A model generated the notes under the pieces. It had not been told where the DNA came from and made no database searches. It saw nothing but the letters and a program-made list of their open reading frames with translations. DNA of 37,641 bases from Lachnospiraceae bacterium. GTDB lineage: Bacteria > Bacillota > Clostridia > Lachnospirales > Lachnospiraceae. The stretch is from the NCBI GenBank assembly GCA_024681595.1, contig JAILAN010000041.1, positions 1 to 37,641 of the forward strand. Reading direction: 5' to 3'. A program made the translations under genes and the position numbers. Shown piece after piece: positions 24,310-31,420 of this stretch; the first letter of the stretch is position 1, and each line of letters opens with the position of its first letter.

Positions 24310-24600
24310 TTGATCATAGAAAAAGAGAACTTTAACATTCTGAATTTCGTTAAAAAGGATGATTATACCGGATCATACTCAGGGATGCGCTACCTTATAC
24401 GTTCCGTATCCAAGGAAGAGATAAAGGTTTATATATGGCCGGAGCCCTATGCCTTTGCCAAAACGGATAAGGAACTTATAAGTGAAAAGACATTTGCGCT
24501 GAGCAAAGAAGGGATCGAGGAAGCCAGGATCTATCTTAATGATCAGTATGAAGCCCAGAAACAGCTCTGGGAACTGTCAAAAAACAGGCATATTGTCTGA
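24310..24600 (+). CDS. Small protein of unknown function (TTG start)
   Basis: 96 residues, mixed alpha/beta, with the central pattern IKVYIWPEPYAFAKT and a C-terminal helix (EARIYLNDQYEAQKQLWELSK). The start is probably TTG 24310. It is the first start codon after the cyclase TGA (24301-24303) in the same frame, with AGAAAGG about 12 bases upstream. The first in-frame ATG lies about 25 codons in and would remove conserved-looking sequence. As far as I recall, similar Lachnospiraceae proteins are often labelled as GNAT acetyltransferases, but no acetyl-CoA binding motif is visible here. It is likely co-transcribed with the cyclase. Confidence 0.7.
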   Translation: MIIEKENFNILNFVKKDDYTGSYSGMRYLIRSVSKEEIKVYIWPEPYAFAKTDKELISEKTFALSKEGIEEARIYLNDQYEAQKQLWELSKNRHIV

Positions 24601-24681
24601 ACGGAAAAAATCAAAAAAAGATATTTTTTTTTGAAAAGATTTGTTGTAAAATTATTTCGTTGATTTTTTAGGAGGTGGGAA
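24601..24681 (+). other. A/T-tract intergenic region with weak hairpin and possible -10
   Basis: The 81 bases hold an A7-GATA-T9 palindrome (24611-24634), which could end the preceding transcript weakly. A possible -10 TAAAAT lies at 24647-24652 without a good -35, though the T-tract could act as an UP-like element. A strong GGAGGTGGG ribosome site serves the next gene. Confidence 0.35.
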
Positions 24682-24951
24682 ATGTCTTCGTTGGATATAG
24701 GCGTTGTTAACAGAGAGGTACCTTTTTGCAGGGTCTACAGTAAAGAAGCCAAAGAAAAACTCGAGAAGCTCTTTTTGCAGAATCAGATATCATATTTTGT
24801 TGACTGCCAGGACAGATCACTGTTATCAAAACTCCTGGGTAAAAATGACAAGAATGTTTTTACGATAAAGATAAATGATGCTGATCTGGGTAAAGCAACA
24901 GCGCTCGTTCAGGGAATAGATTCTGTTAAGATCAGAAAGCCCAAACCCTGA
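24682..24951 (+). CDS. Small alpha/beta protein, unknown function (DUF2007-like fold suspected)
   Basis: 89 residues, soluble. The order helix (KEAKEKLEKLFLQNQ), strand (ISYFVDC), strand (VFTIKI), helix (DADLGKATALVQGI), strand (SVKIRKPKP) looks like a small ferredoxin-like or DUF2007-type signalling domain that reads or binds a small ligand. Two Cys residues are not in a metal motif. ATG 24682 has an excellent TAGGAGGTGG ribosome site. A terminator follows 39 bases after the stop, so it is a short unit. No function can be assigned. Confidence 0.75.
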   Translation: MSSLDIGVVNREVPFCRVYSKEAKEKLEKLFLQNQISYFVDCQDRSLLSKLLGKNDKNVFTIKINDADLGKATALVQGIDSVKIRKPKP

Positions 24952-24989
24952 CAGAGTTCATCGCATAAATTTATATGACCAAGATTACG

Positions 24990-25018
24990 AAAAGTCCTTG
25001 CAAACAGGGACTTTTTTT
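24990..25018 (+). terminator. Rho-independent terminator after the 24682 gene
   Basis: An 8-bp stem (AAAAGTCC 24990-24997 with GGACTTTT 25008-25015) is followed by a run of seven T (25012-25018). The rpsB promoter overlaps this hairpin. Confidence 0.85.
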
Positions 25019-25026
25019 GATAAAAT
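24998..25026 (+). promoter_or_regulatory. rpsB-tsf promoter embedded in the terminator
   Basis: -35 TTGCAA (24998-25003), 17-base spacer, -10 TAAAAT (25021-25026). The -35 lies in the loop and the spacer covers the 3' arm and T-run of the terminator. Start of transcription would be near 25033. Confidence 0.7.
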
Positions 25027-25032
25027 CGTTTA

Positions 25033-25181
25033 GTGCGTCGGAAAATGCCGGAATGATGGCAGATAATGGCGCAGGAAACCAATAAACACGCATATTTCCG
25101 GGGCAGGTGCCTTTGCTCGGGGTTAGCCCTTACACTGTGGTGGGAAGCATGCGGAAGCACAACTTAAACGGAGGTAGAAAA
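25033..25181 (+). promoter_or_regulatory. Long rpsB leader, possible r-protein autoregulatory RNA
   Basis: About 149 untranslated bases separate the predicted start of transcription from the rpsB ATG. They are richer in G and C than other gaps here and contain small self-complementary parts (for example TGCC with GGCA at about 25048-25063, and a GGCAGGTGCC segment near 25102). Ribosomal protein S2 represses its own operon in other bacteria, so a leader structure would make sense. No known motif was recognised. Confidence 0.4.
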
Positions 25182-25952
25182 ATGAGCGTTATTGCAATGA
25201 AGCAGTTATTGGAAGCAGGTGTTCACTTCGGACATCAGACCAGAAGATGGAACCCTAAAATGGCTCCCTACATCTTCACAGAGAGAAACGGTATCCACAT
25301 CATCGATCTGCAGAAGACGGTAGGCAAGGTTGACGAAGCATACAGGGCTGTATTCGAGATCGCACAGCAGGGTGGTACGATCCTCTTCGTCGGAACCAAG
25401 AAGCAGGCTCAGGACGCTGTTAAGGCTGAGGCTGAGCGTTGCGGAATGTACTATGTTAATGAGAGATGGCTCGGCGGAATGCTGACCAACTTTAAGACCA
25501 TCCAGTCACGTATAGACAGACTCAAGAAGATCGAAAAGATGTCTGAGGACGGAACCTTTGATGTTCTTCCCAAAAAGGAAGTTATCGCTCTTAAGAAAGA
25601 GTGGGAAAAGCTCGAGAAGAACCTCGGCGGTATCAAGGAAATGAGAAGGATCCCCGATGCGATCTTTGTAGTAGACCCTAAAAAGGAGAGAATCTGTGTT
25701 CAGGAAGCACGTGCACTTGGAATCACTCTTATAGGTATAGGTGATACCAACTGTGATCCTGAGGAACTCGACTTCATCATCCCCGGTAACGATGATGCGA
25801 TAAGAGCCGTTAAACTCATCGCTGGCAAGATGGCTGATGCCGTTATAGAGGCCAAGGAAGGTGAAGAAGTTGTTTCTGCAGAGGATGCCAACGCAGATGC
25901 ACCTGCTGAAGCTTCTGATATGGAAGAAGTTGCTTCCGCAGAAGAAGCGTAA
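25182..25952 (+). CDS. rpsB: 30S ribosomal protein S2
   Basis: 256 residues with the canonical S2 start [19 protein letters not shown] and [46 protein letters not shown] and [12 protein letters not shown] follow, and the protein ends in an acidic Ala/Glu-rich tail. I chose ATG 25182, behind GGAGG, over an in-frame upstream ATG at 25107, because known S2 proteins begin here and the upstream 25 codons lack homologous sequence. It is followed by tsf after 26 bases, the universal pair. Confidence 0.98.
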   Translation: MSVIAMKQLLEAGVHFGHQTRRWNPKMAPYIFTERNGIHIIDLQKTVGKVDEAYRAVFEIAQQGGTILFVGTKKQAQDAVKAEAERCGMYYVNERWLGGMLTNFKTIQSRIDRLKKIEKMSEDGTFDVLPKKEVIALKKEWEKLEKNLGGIKEMRRIPDAIFVVDPKKERICVQEARALGITLIGIGDTNCDPEELDFIIPGNDDAIRAVKLIAGKMADAVIEAKEGEEVVSAEDANADAPAEASDMEEVASAEEA

Positions 25953-25978
25953 TCAAGACTAACACGGAGGATAAATAT

Positions 25979-27061
25979 ATGGCAGATATCACAGCTTCAA
26001 TGGTAAAAGAATTAAGAGAAATGACCGGCGCCGGCATGATGGACTGCAAGAAGGCTCTTGCAGAGACTGACGGCGACATGGATGCAGCAGTAGAGGTATT
26101 AAGAAAATCAGGTGCTGCCAAGGCACAGAAGAAGGCTTCAAGAATAGCAGCAGAAGGTATCACCAGAGTTGCCATCGACGGTAACAAGGCTGTTGTGGTT
26201 GAAGTTAATGCAGAGACAGACTTCGTTGCCAAGAACGAAGTATTCCAGGAATTCGTTCAGTCTGTAGCAGACCAGGCTCTTGCTTCAGGTCTTAACGGCG
26301 GAGCTAACGGAGAGGATATCGACAAGCTCCTTGATATGAACGGACTCAGGGATGTTCTGGTTGAAAAGACAGCTACTATCGGTGAAAAGCTCTCTGTCAG
26401 AAGATTTGAAAAGGCAGAAGGCGACTGCGTTGTTTCATATATTCACGGTGGCGGACGTATCGGCGTTCTGGTTGTAGGTAACGGTGCCGGCAATTCAGAT
26501 GCTGTTAAGGAAGCTCTGTCAAACATCGCTATGCAGATCGCAGCTATGAGCCCTCAGTATCTTTCAAGAGCTGATATTTCCGATGAGCAGATGGCCAAGT
26601 TAAGAGAGATCACTGTTGACAGTGCGTTAAACGATCCTGCTTCACTTCCCAAGCCTATTCTTCAGAAGCTTCTTGATAAGGCTGTAGGTGACAAGCTTTG
26701 GAGTGATGCCGATATCGCTGCATACGAAGAGAATAAGAACAACAAATATCTCTTCAACTTCCTTTCTGAGGAAGCTAAGGCCAAGATCGCCGGACTGGCT
26801 CTTGACGGCAAGGATGAATATGTTAATGACAAGATCTTCGCAGGCCTTGTTGACGGACGTATCTCTAAGCAGGTCAAGGAGATCTGTCTTCTCGATCAGG
26901 TATATGTTAAGGCTGAAGACGGCAAGCAGGCAGTTGGAAAATATCTTGAATCCGTTTCAAAGGATCTTAAGATCGCCAAGATGGTCCGCTTTGAAGTCGG
27001 TGAAGGAATGGAAAAGAAGAACGAGGACTTCGCAGCCGAGGTCGCAGCTCAGCTCGGATAA
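25979..27061 (+). CDS. tsf: Elongation factor Ts, long form
   Basis: 360 residues. It has the N-terminal UBA-like domain (ASMVKELREMTGAGMMDCKKAL) and the TDFV motif at 80-83 that contacts EF-Tu. The core domain follows, and the end contains GRISKQVKEICLLDQVYVK. EF-Ts exchanges GDP for GTP on EF-Tu. The usual length is about 280-310. Here an extra stretch of roughly 50 residues (about 225-280, including LWSDADIAAYEENKNNKYLF) lies before the final coiled part. ATG 25979 follows GGAGG. A terminator follows 30 bases after the stop. Confidence 0.97.
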   Translation: MADITASMVKELREMTGAGMMDCKKALAETDGDMDAAVEVLRKSGAAKAQKKASRIAAEGITRVAIDGNKAVVVEVNAETDFVAKNEVFQEFVQSVADQALASGLNGGANGEDIDKLLDMNGLRDVLVEKTATIGEKLSVRRFEKAEGDCVVSYIHGGGRIGVLVVGNGAGNSDAVKEALSNIAMQIAAMSPQYLSRADISDEQMAKLREITVDSALNDPASLPKPILQKLLDKAVGDKLWSDADIAAYEENKNNKYLFNFLSEEAKAKIAGLALDGKDEYVNDKIFAGLVDGRISKQVKEICLLDQVYVKAEDGKQAVGKYLESVSKDLKIAKMVRFEVGEGMEKKNEDFAAEVAAQLG

Positions 27062-27090
27062 TTCTTTTCCGCAGATATATGAACATTCAG

Positions 27091-27120
27091 GGAGCAGACA
27101 GCAATGTCCGCTCCTTTTTT
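27091..27120 (+). terminator. Rho-independent terminator of rpsB-tsf
   Basis: A 10-bp stem with one mismatch (27091-27100 with 27105-27114), a GCAA tetraloop and a run of six T (27115-27120). Confidence 0.92.
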
Positions 27121-27209
27121 ATTCCGTACATCTATACTCCGCAACATATGACAAAAGGATAACAAGGATTAGGGAGTTTGAAATAGCGTCTGACGTTATA
27201 CTTTACATC

Positions 27210-28769
27210 ATGAAAAAGAATCATGAGCGAGATATAAATCCGGTTACGAGGTCTGACTATCCCGATCCCGATGTGATCAGGGTGGGAGATACTTATTATA
27301 TGATAAGCACCACCATGCATTTTATGCCGGGGGGTGTTATTTTGCGTTCATATGATCTTATTAACTGGGAGATAGCTTCATATATCTTTGACAGCCTTGA
27401 TGATTCTCCGGCTGAGAGACTTGAACTTGAATCCACCAATTACGCCGGAGGCATGTGGGCAGGTTCTCTTCGCTATCATGAGGGAATGTTCTATGCGGTA
27501 TTCGTCTCTCATTTTTCCGAAAAGACATATCTTTTCACCGCAAAGGATGTATGCGACAAATGGGAAAAACATACGATGGAAGGCTTTTTCCATGATCCTT
27601 CGTTGCTCTTTGATGATGACGGCAGAAAATACATCGTTTACGGGAATACGCAGATATATGTTACCGAACTTAATGATGATCTTAGTGCACCCAAAAAGGG
27701 CGGACTTCACAGGATCATAATAAATGATGAGACTGAGAGGGTACTCGGATACGAGGGTTCCCATATTTACAAGATAAACGGAAAGTATTATCTGTTCCTT
27801 ATCAACTGGCCCAAGGATGAATACACCAGAAGGACCCAGAGCTGCTTTGTATCTGACAGCCTTGAAGGAGAGTTTAAGGGCAAAGTTGTGCTTAAGGACG
27901 ATCGCGGATTCTTTAACCAGGGTGTTGCGCAGGGCGGAATAGTAGATACCCCACGCGGCAAATGGTATGCGATGATGTTTCAGGATTCAGGGGCTGTCGG
28001 CAGAATGCCGATCCTGTGCCCGGTGACATTTAAGGATGATTTTCCGGTGTTTGGAATTGACGGCAGGATTCCGGAGGATTTTGAAGTAGCAAGTTCCAGA
28101 CCATATTACAGATATGAGCCTTTAAATACATCGGATGACTTTATCAAAGTTGATTCCGCTGAAGATGATTATTCGCAGATCAGAAAGCAGTGGCAGTGGA
28201 ACCATGTTCCCGACAGAAATCTGTTCTCATTAAGACCTGAGGGCGGACTGACGATAAAGACCGGAAAGTTATGCAGTAATCTCACTCATGCACCGAACAC
28301 TCTCACACAGAGGATGATATTTCCCAAATGCGAAGCCGAAGTTACTGTAGATGCTTCCATGCTAAAAAATGGGGACAGAGCCGGAATATGTGCATTGCAG
28401 GGATGCTACGGATACCTCGCGATCACTAAGGAATCCGGAGCGTATTACCTTATTAAGGTGGTTCGGGAGCTTAAGTCAGAACCTAATAAGATCGGTGCCG
28501 CGGGTGATTTTCTTCCCGGAAACGTCGTTGAAAAGATACGGCTAAAGGACAGCAAAGTTACGCTCTGTCTCAAAGCCAACTTTGAAGAACTGACGGATAA
28601 GGTTGATTTCTACTATCTGAAGGATAATAAATTCGTGAAGGTTGGAGACTCTCACCAGTTGAAGTACAGGCTCGATCATTTCACCGGAGCCAGATTCGGA
28701 CTTTTCGTTTATGCTACCGAAGAGATCGGCGGAGAAGCAACATTTACAAAGTTTATATACAGATCATGA
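27210..28769 (+). CDS. Glycoside hydrolase family 43 enzyme (beta-xylosidase/arabinofuranosidase type)
   Basis: 519 residues, no signal peptide, so probably cytoplasmic. It has a five-bladed propeller domain with the GH43 triad: base D19 in DYPDPDVIR, pKa modulator D129 in FHDPSLLFDDDG, and acid E182 in GYEGSHIYK. It is followed by a C-terminal concanavalin-like beta-sandwich (about 320-519) typical of GH43 beta-xylosidases. It should cut imported xylo-oligosaccharides or arabinose side groups; the substrate is inferred from the neighbouring xylanase and transporter. ATG 27210 is the first start that fits, but it has no Shine-Dalgarno sequence. The 3' end overlaps the convergent araC-type gene by 6 bases. 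Confidence 0.93.
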   Translation: MKKNHERDINPVTRSDYPDPDVIRVGDTYYMISTTMHFMPGGVILRSYDLINWEIASYIFDSLDDSPAERLELESTNYAGGMWAGSLRYHEGMFYAVFVSHFSEKTYLFTAKDVCDKWEKHTMEGFFHDPSLLFDDDGRKYIVYGNTQIYVTELNDDLSAPKKGGLHRIIINDETERVLGYEGSHIYKINGKYYLFLINWPKDEYTRRTQSCFVSDSLEGEFKGKVVLKDDRGFFNQGVAQGGIVDTPRGKWYAMMFQDSGAVGRMPILCPVTFKDDFPVFGIDGRIPEDFEVASSRPYYRYEPLNTSDDFIKVDSAEDDYSQIRKQWQWNHVPDRNLFSLRPEGGLTIKTGKLCSNLTHAPNTLTQRMIFPKCEAEVTVDASMLKNGDRAGICALQGCYGYLAITKESGAYYLIKVVRELKSEPNKIGAAGDFLPGNVVEKIRLKDSKVTLCLKANFEELTDKVDFYYLKDNKFVKVGDSHQLKYRLDHFTGARFGLFVYATEEIGGEATFTKFIYRS

Positions 28770-29693
28770 GTATTTCTGATTTTTGGTCCTGTACTCTCTG
28801 GGAGTGCAGCCCAGCTGCTGTTTAAAGAGCCTGTTAAAGGTCGAAATACTGGGGAAACCTGAATTCAAGGCCACTTCAGTTATGGACAGATCACTTCTGC
28901 CGAGCAGCTCCGAAGCGGCTTTTATCCTGCGGTAGCACAGATAATCGCAGAAAGTAAAGTCAGTATACTGTTTAAACAGTCTTGAAAAATGGAACTTTGA
29001 AAAACCCGCCATTGAGGCGATGCTCTCTAATGTGAGTTCATCCATATAATGTTCGTCTATATACTCGAGCAGCTGATTGAACTTGGCAACATATTCTTTT
29101 TGCTTGCCTATCTTGACATTGGGGAACAGCTCGTCAGCATTGTTGTGGTGTTCGCCCATTTTGACGAACAGATTGAGGATCAGAGACTGTACCATGAGCT
29201 CTGCATATTCGCTGTTTGAAAAATACTCGTTCCTCATCTTAATGAGGATCTGATATACATCGTCAAATATAAGAGGATAGGTCTGCCTGGTAAAAAGTAT
29301 AGGGTGAGCAAGAAGCGCCTGAATGCCTACGAATCCTTTAAGGACGCTGATGCTTGAAATGTCGAGCATAAAGATAAAACGCTGACCCCAAGAGGGCGCG
29401 GTTATGGAATGCAGCATTCCGGGCGGTATGATGAGAATGTTTTCCGGCATCAGATGAAACTCGATGCCGCCTGCTATAACATCGTAATGATTCTCAACCG
29501 GCATAATGATCTCCAGAGCAGAATGCCAGTGAGTCGGGAAATCATCTGTCTGGTTGTTGAGCCAGATCCTGCAGGAGGAATTCTGATGGAATTCCACGAG
29601 CTCCTGGGTTCCGGAGAGCTTGCGATAGCCGGCAAAGTCCCAGTTTATTCTGTTTAAGGATTCATCTTTTAACGGGTCCCCGAGAATGCTCAT
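28764..29693 (-). CDS. AraC-family transcriptional regulator of the xylan locus
   Basis: 309 residues. The N-terminal cupin-like sensor domain (about 50-130) contains HWHSALEIIMPVE and the PPGMLHSI segment. The C-terminal double HTH (about 205-305) contains LTLESIASMAGFSKFHFSRLFKQ and ITEVALNSGFPSISTFNRLFKQQLGCTPREYR. The domain order predicts sugar sensing and DNA binding. A GAGG ribosome site is present 8 bases before the start. It is divergent from the xylanase gene and its own promoter overlaps one of the direct-repeat boxes, so autoregulation and control of the xylanase and transporter are likely. Confidence 0.95.
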   Translation of the reverse strand: MSILGDPLKDESLNRINWDFAGYRKLSGTQELVEFHQNSSCRIWLNNQTDDFPTHWHSALEIIMPVENHYDVIAGGIEFHLMPENILIIPPGMLHSITAPSWGQRFIFMLDISSISVLKGFVGIQALLAHPILFTRQTYPLIFDDVYQILIKMRNEYFSNSEYAELMVQSLILNLFVKMGEHHNNADELFPNVKIGKQKEYVAKFNQLLEYIDEHYMDELTLESIASMAGFSKFHFSRLFKQYTDFTFCDYLCYRRIKAASELLGRSDLSITEVALNSGFPSISTFNRLFKQQLGCTPREYRTKNQKYS

Positions 29694-29707
29694 GAGTAAC
29701 CTCGAAA

Positions 29708-29774
29708 TTCAGCAATATTTGAGAAGTATTTTAGCATAATATGTATATTTCAGCAATATTTGAGGAATTATTTT
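29708..29774. promoter_or_regulatory. Two direct-repeat operator boxes between araC-type gene and xylanase
   Basis: The 16-mer TTCAGCAATATTTGAG occurs perfectly twice, at 29708-29723 and 29749-29764. The copies are 41 bases apart start to start, close to four helical turns, and similar A/T-rich sequence extends 3' of each. Such spaced direct repeats are typical sites for AraC-family proteins. Confidence 0.8.
29728..29756 (-). promoter_or_regulatory. Promoter of the araC-type gene
   Basis: Minus strand: -35 TTGCTG (29751-29756), 17-base spacer, extended -10 with TGC before TAAAAT (29728-29733). The -35 lies within the upstream box and the start region falls on the other box, so a bound regulator would block it. 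Confidence 0.75.
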
Positions 29775-29839
29775 GCTGATCATCAGGAATTGTTATCCGC
29801 GCCTGATCTGCTGCGGATATTTTGCGGGAGAATTGACAT

Positions 29840-31309
29840 ATGAAAAAATACATAAGGCCTGTGGCAGTTCTTATTACATTATCGTTACTGCTCACGGGTT
29901 GCGGAATGCAAAGTAACACCGGAACCGATAACACCGACCAGCCCTCGGCAGTAAATGCTGAAGAAGCAGGGAGCGATGATATAAAAGAGGATCCTGAAAA
30001 CGATCCGGATAAAGGAGATCAGTCTGCAGATCAGGCTGAGGATGCCGGATCAAAGGAGACAGAGGATGAAAAGGAGAATGATATGAGTAATACGGGAGTT
30101 CCTGCACTTAGAGACTGCGTGCCGAATGAAATGGACGGAACAATTATAGGCTGCGCCGTTACATACAATGAGATACAGGACCCCAAGGTGTTTGAGATCA
30201 TGACCACTCATTTTAATGCGGTCACGTTTGGAAATGAACTCAAGCCCGACTGTCTTTTCGGATATCATAACAGCGCCTGCCCCGGCACCGTTGAGGATAC
30301 TTTAAACGGTCAGACGATCGTTGTTCCCAAGTTGGATTTTTCAAAGCCCGAAAAGATGCTCGATATGATATACGATTATAATACCGAGCATCCCGACAGA
30401 CAGATCAAGGTCAGAGGTCATGTTCTCGTATGGCATTCTCAGACTCCCGAATGGTTCTTCCACGAGGATTACAATAAGGCCAACGATTATGTTGATAAGG
30501 ATACCATGAACATGAGGCTTGAATGGTATATAAAGACCGTACTTACGCACTTTACAGGCCCTGACAGCAAGTACAAGGATATGTTCTACGGATGGGATGT
30601 TGTAAATGAAGCCATATCAGACAGTAACGGACAGCTTCGTACCGACGCCGAGAAACCGGATGAGCCGCTCTCATCTGATACGCACGGCAGCAATTCCAGC
30701 TGGTATCACATTTACGGCAGCAACGAGTTTATCATAAACGCTTTTAAATACGCCAACAAATATGCTCCGGAATCGCTTGAGCTTTATTACAACGACTATA
30801 ACGAAACCGAGATTAAAAAGCGCAACGGAATAATAGAACTGTTGACCGCCATCAAGGAAAACGAGGGACCTGCCGGAGAGGGCACCAGGATATCTGCGAT
30901 GGGAATGCAGGGACATTATCATATGGATCAGCCTGCGGCCAATGATGTCGAAGCATCAGCCAAGGCGTATGCAGCAGTAGTAGGCGCAGTTCAGATAACG
31001 GAGCTTGATATCAGAGCATCGGAAGAATATGACGGATCTGAAGAATCCAAGGTGGAAGAAAACGAGAAGCTTCGCAAGAGATACAATATGCTCTACTATA
31101 CATTAAAGTCCCTGAAAAACACCGCGGGGATAGATGTTGCGGGTATAACATTCTGGGGAACTGTCGATCACTATTCGTGGCTGCAGTATGTATCGAATGT
31201 AGGAGGCGGCAGCACCAAAAAGAAGCCGCAGATGCCTCTGCTGTTTGATGAGAACTATGAGCCCAAGCCGGCGTTTTTCGTGTTCGCGCAGACCGCAAGC
31301 AACGATTGA
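29840..31309 (+). CDS. Lipoprotein endo-1,4-beta-xylanase, family GH10
   Basis: 489 residues. A lipoprotein signal ends in LLTGC with the lipidated C21. A Glu/Asp/Ser-rich linker (22-85) leads to a GH10 barrel. The acid/base is E257 in GWDVVNEAIS and the nucleophile is E388 in VQITELDIRA. HVLVWHSQTPEWFF also fits the family. The enzyme should be tethered outside the membrane and cut xylan into oligosaccharides for import by the ABC system downstream. ATG 29840 follows GCGGGAG. A 6-bp inverted repeat (ATCCGC with GCGGAT, about 29796-29819) lies in the leader. Confidence 0.96.
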   Translation: MKKYIRPVAVLITLSLLLTGCGMQSNTGTDNTDQPSAVNAEEAGSDDIKEDPENDPDKGDQSADQAEDAGSKETEDEKENDMSNTGVPALRDCVPNEMDGTIIGCAVTYNEIQDPKVFEIMTTHFNAVTFGNELKPDCLFGYHNSACPGTVEDTLNGQTIVVPKLDFSKPEKMLDMIYDYNTEHPDRQIKVRGHVLVWHSQTPEWFFHEDYNKANDYVDKDTMNMRLEWYIKTVLTHFTGPDSKYKDMFYGWDVVNEAISDSNGQLRTDAEKPDEPLSSDTHGSNSSWYHIYGSNEFIINAFKYANKYAPESLELYYNDYNETEIKKRNGIIELLTAIKENEGPAGEGTRISAMGMQGHYHMDQPAANDVEASAKAYAAVVGAVQITELDIRASEEYDGSEESKVEENEKLRKRYNMLYYTLKSLKNTAGIDVAGITFWGTVDHYSWLQYVSNVGGGSTKKKPQMPLLFDENYEPKPAFFVFAQTASND

Positions 31310-31318
31310 CGATTAATT

Positions 31319-31341
31319 AGCATTATTTGACAAGTATCTTT
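31319..31341 (+). promoter_or_regulatory. Third AraC-type box and possible promoter of the transporter operon
   Basis: These 23 bases match 29711-29733 at 20 positions, including ATTTGA and AAGTAT. A consensus -35 TTGACA (31327-31332) lies inside the box. A -10 candidate, GATATA (31351-31356), gives an 18-base spacer and is poor, as expected for an activated promoter. A small inverted repeat, GACAA with TTGTC (31329-31348), overlaps it. Confidence 0.65.
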
Positions 31342-31420
31342 ATTTGTCGGGATATAAAATTAAGACTAAAGTCATGGTACTGTGTGATTTTCTGTGACAT
31401 TAGATTATTCGGAGACTGAT

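Noticed and set aside
25107-25181. Upstream ATG for rpsB
   Set aside because: The extra 25 residues do not resemble S2 and there is no ribosome site; ATG 25182 has GGAGG and the canonical start.
27141-27165. Fourth AraC-type box before GH43
   Set aside because: Only ATGACAA and scattered bases agree with the other three boxes, too few to count by eye.
26688-27209. N-terminal extension of the GH43 frame through tsf
   Set aside because: It lies in another frame of tsf and across the terminator; GH43 homology begins after 27210.
31394-31420. GTG start for the transporter fusion gene
   Set aside because: It has no ribosome site; ATG 31421 has GGAG six bases upstream and starts just before the membrane helix.
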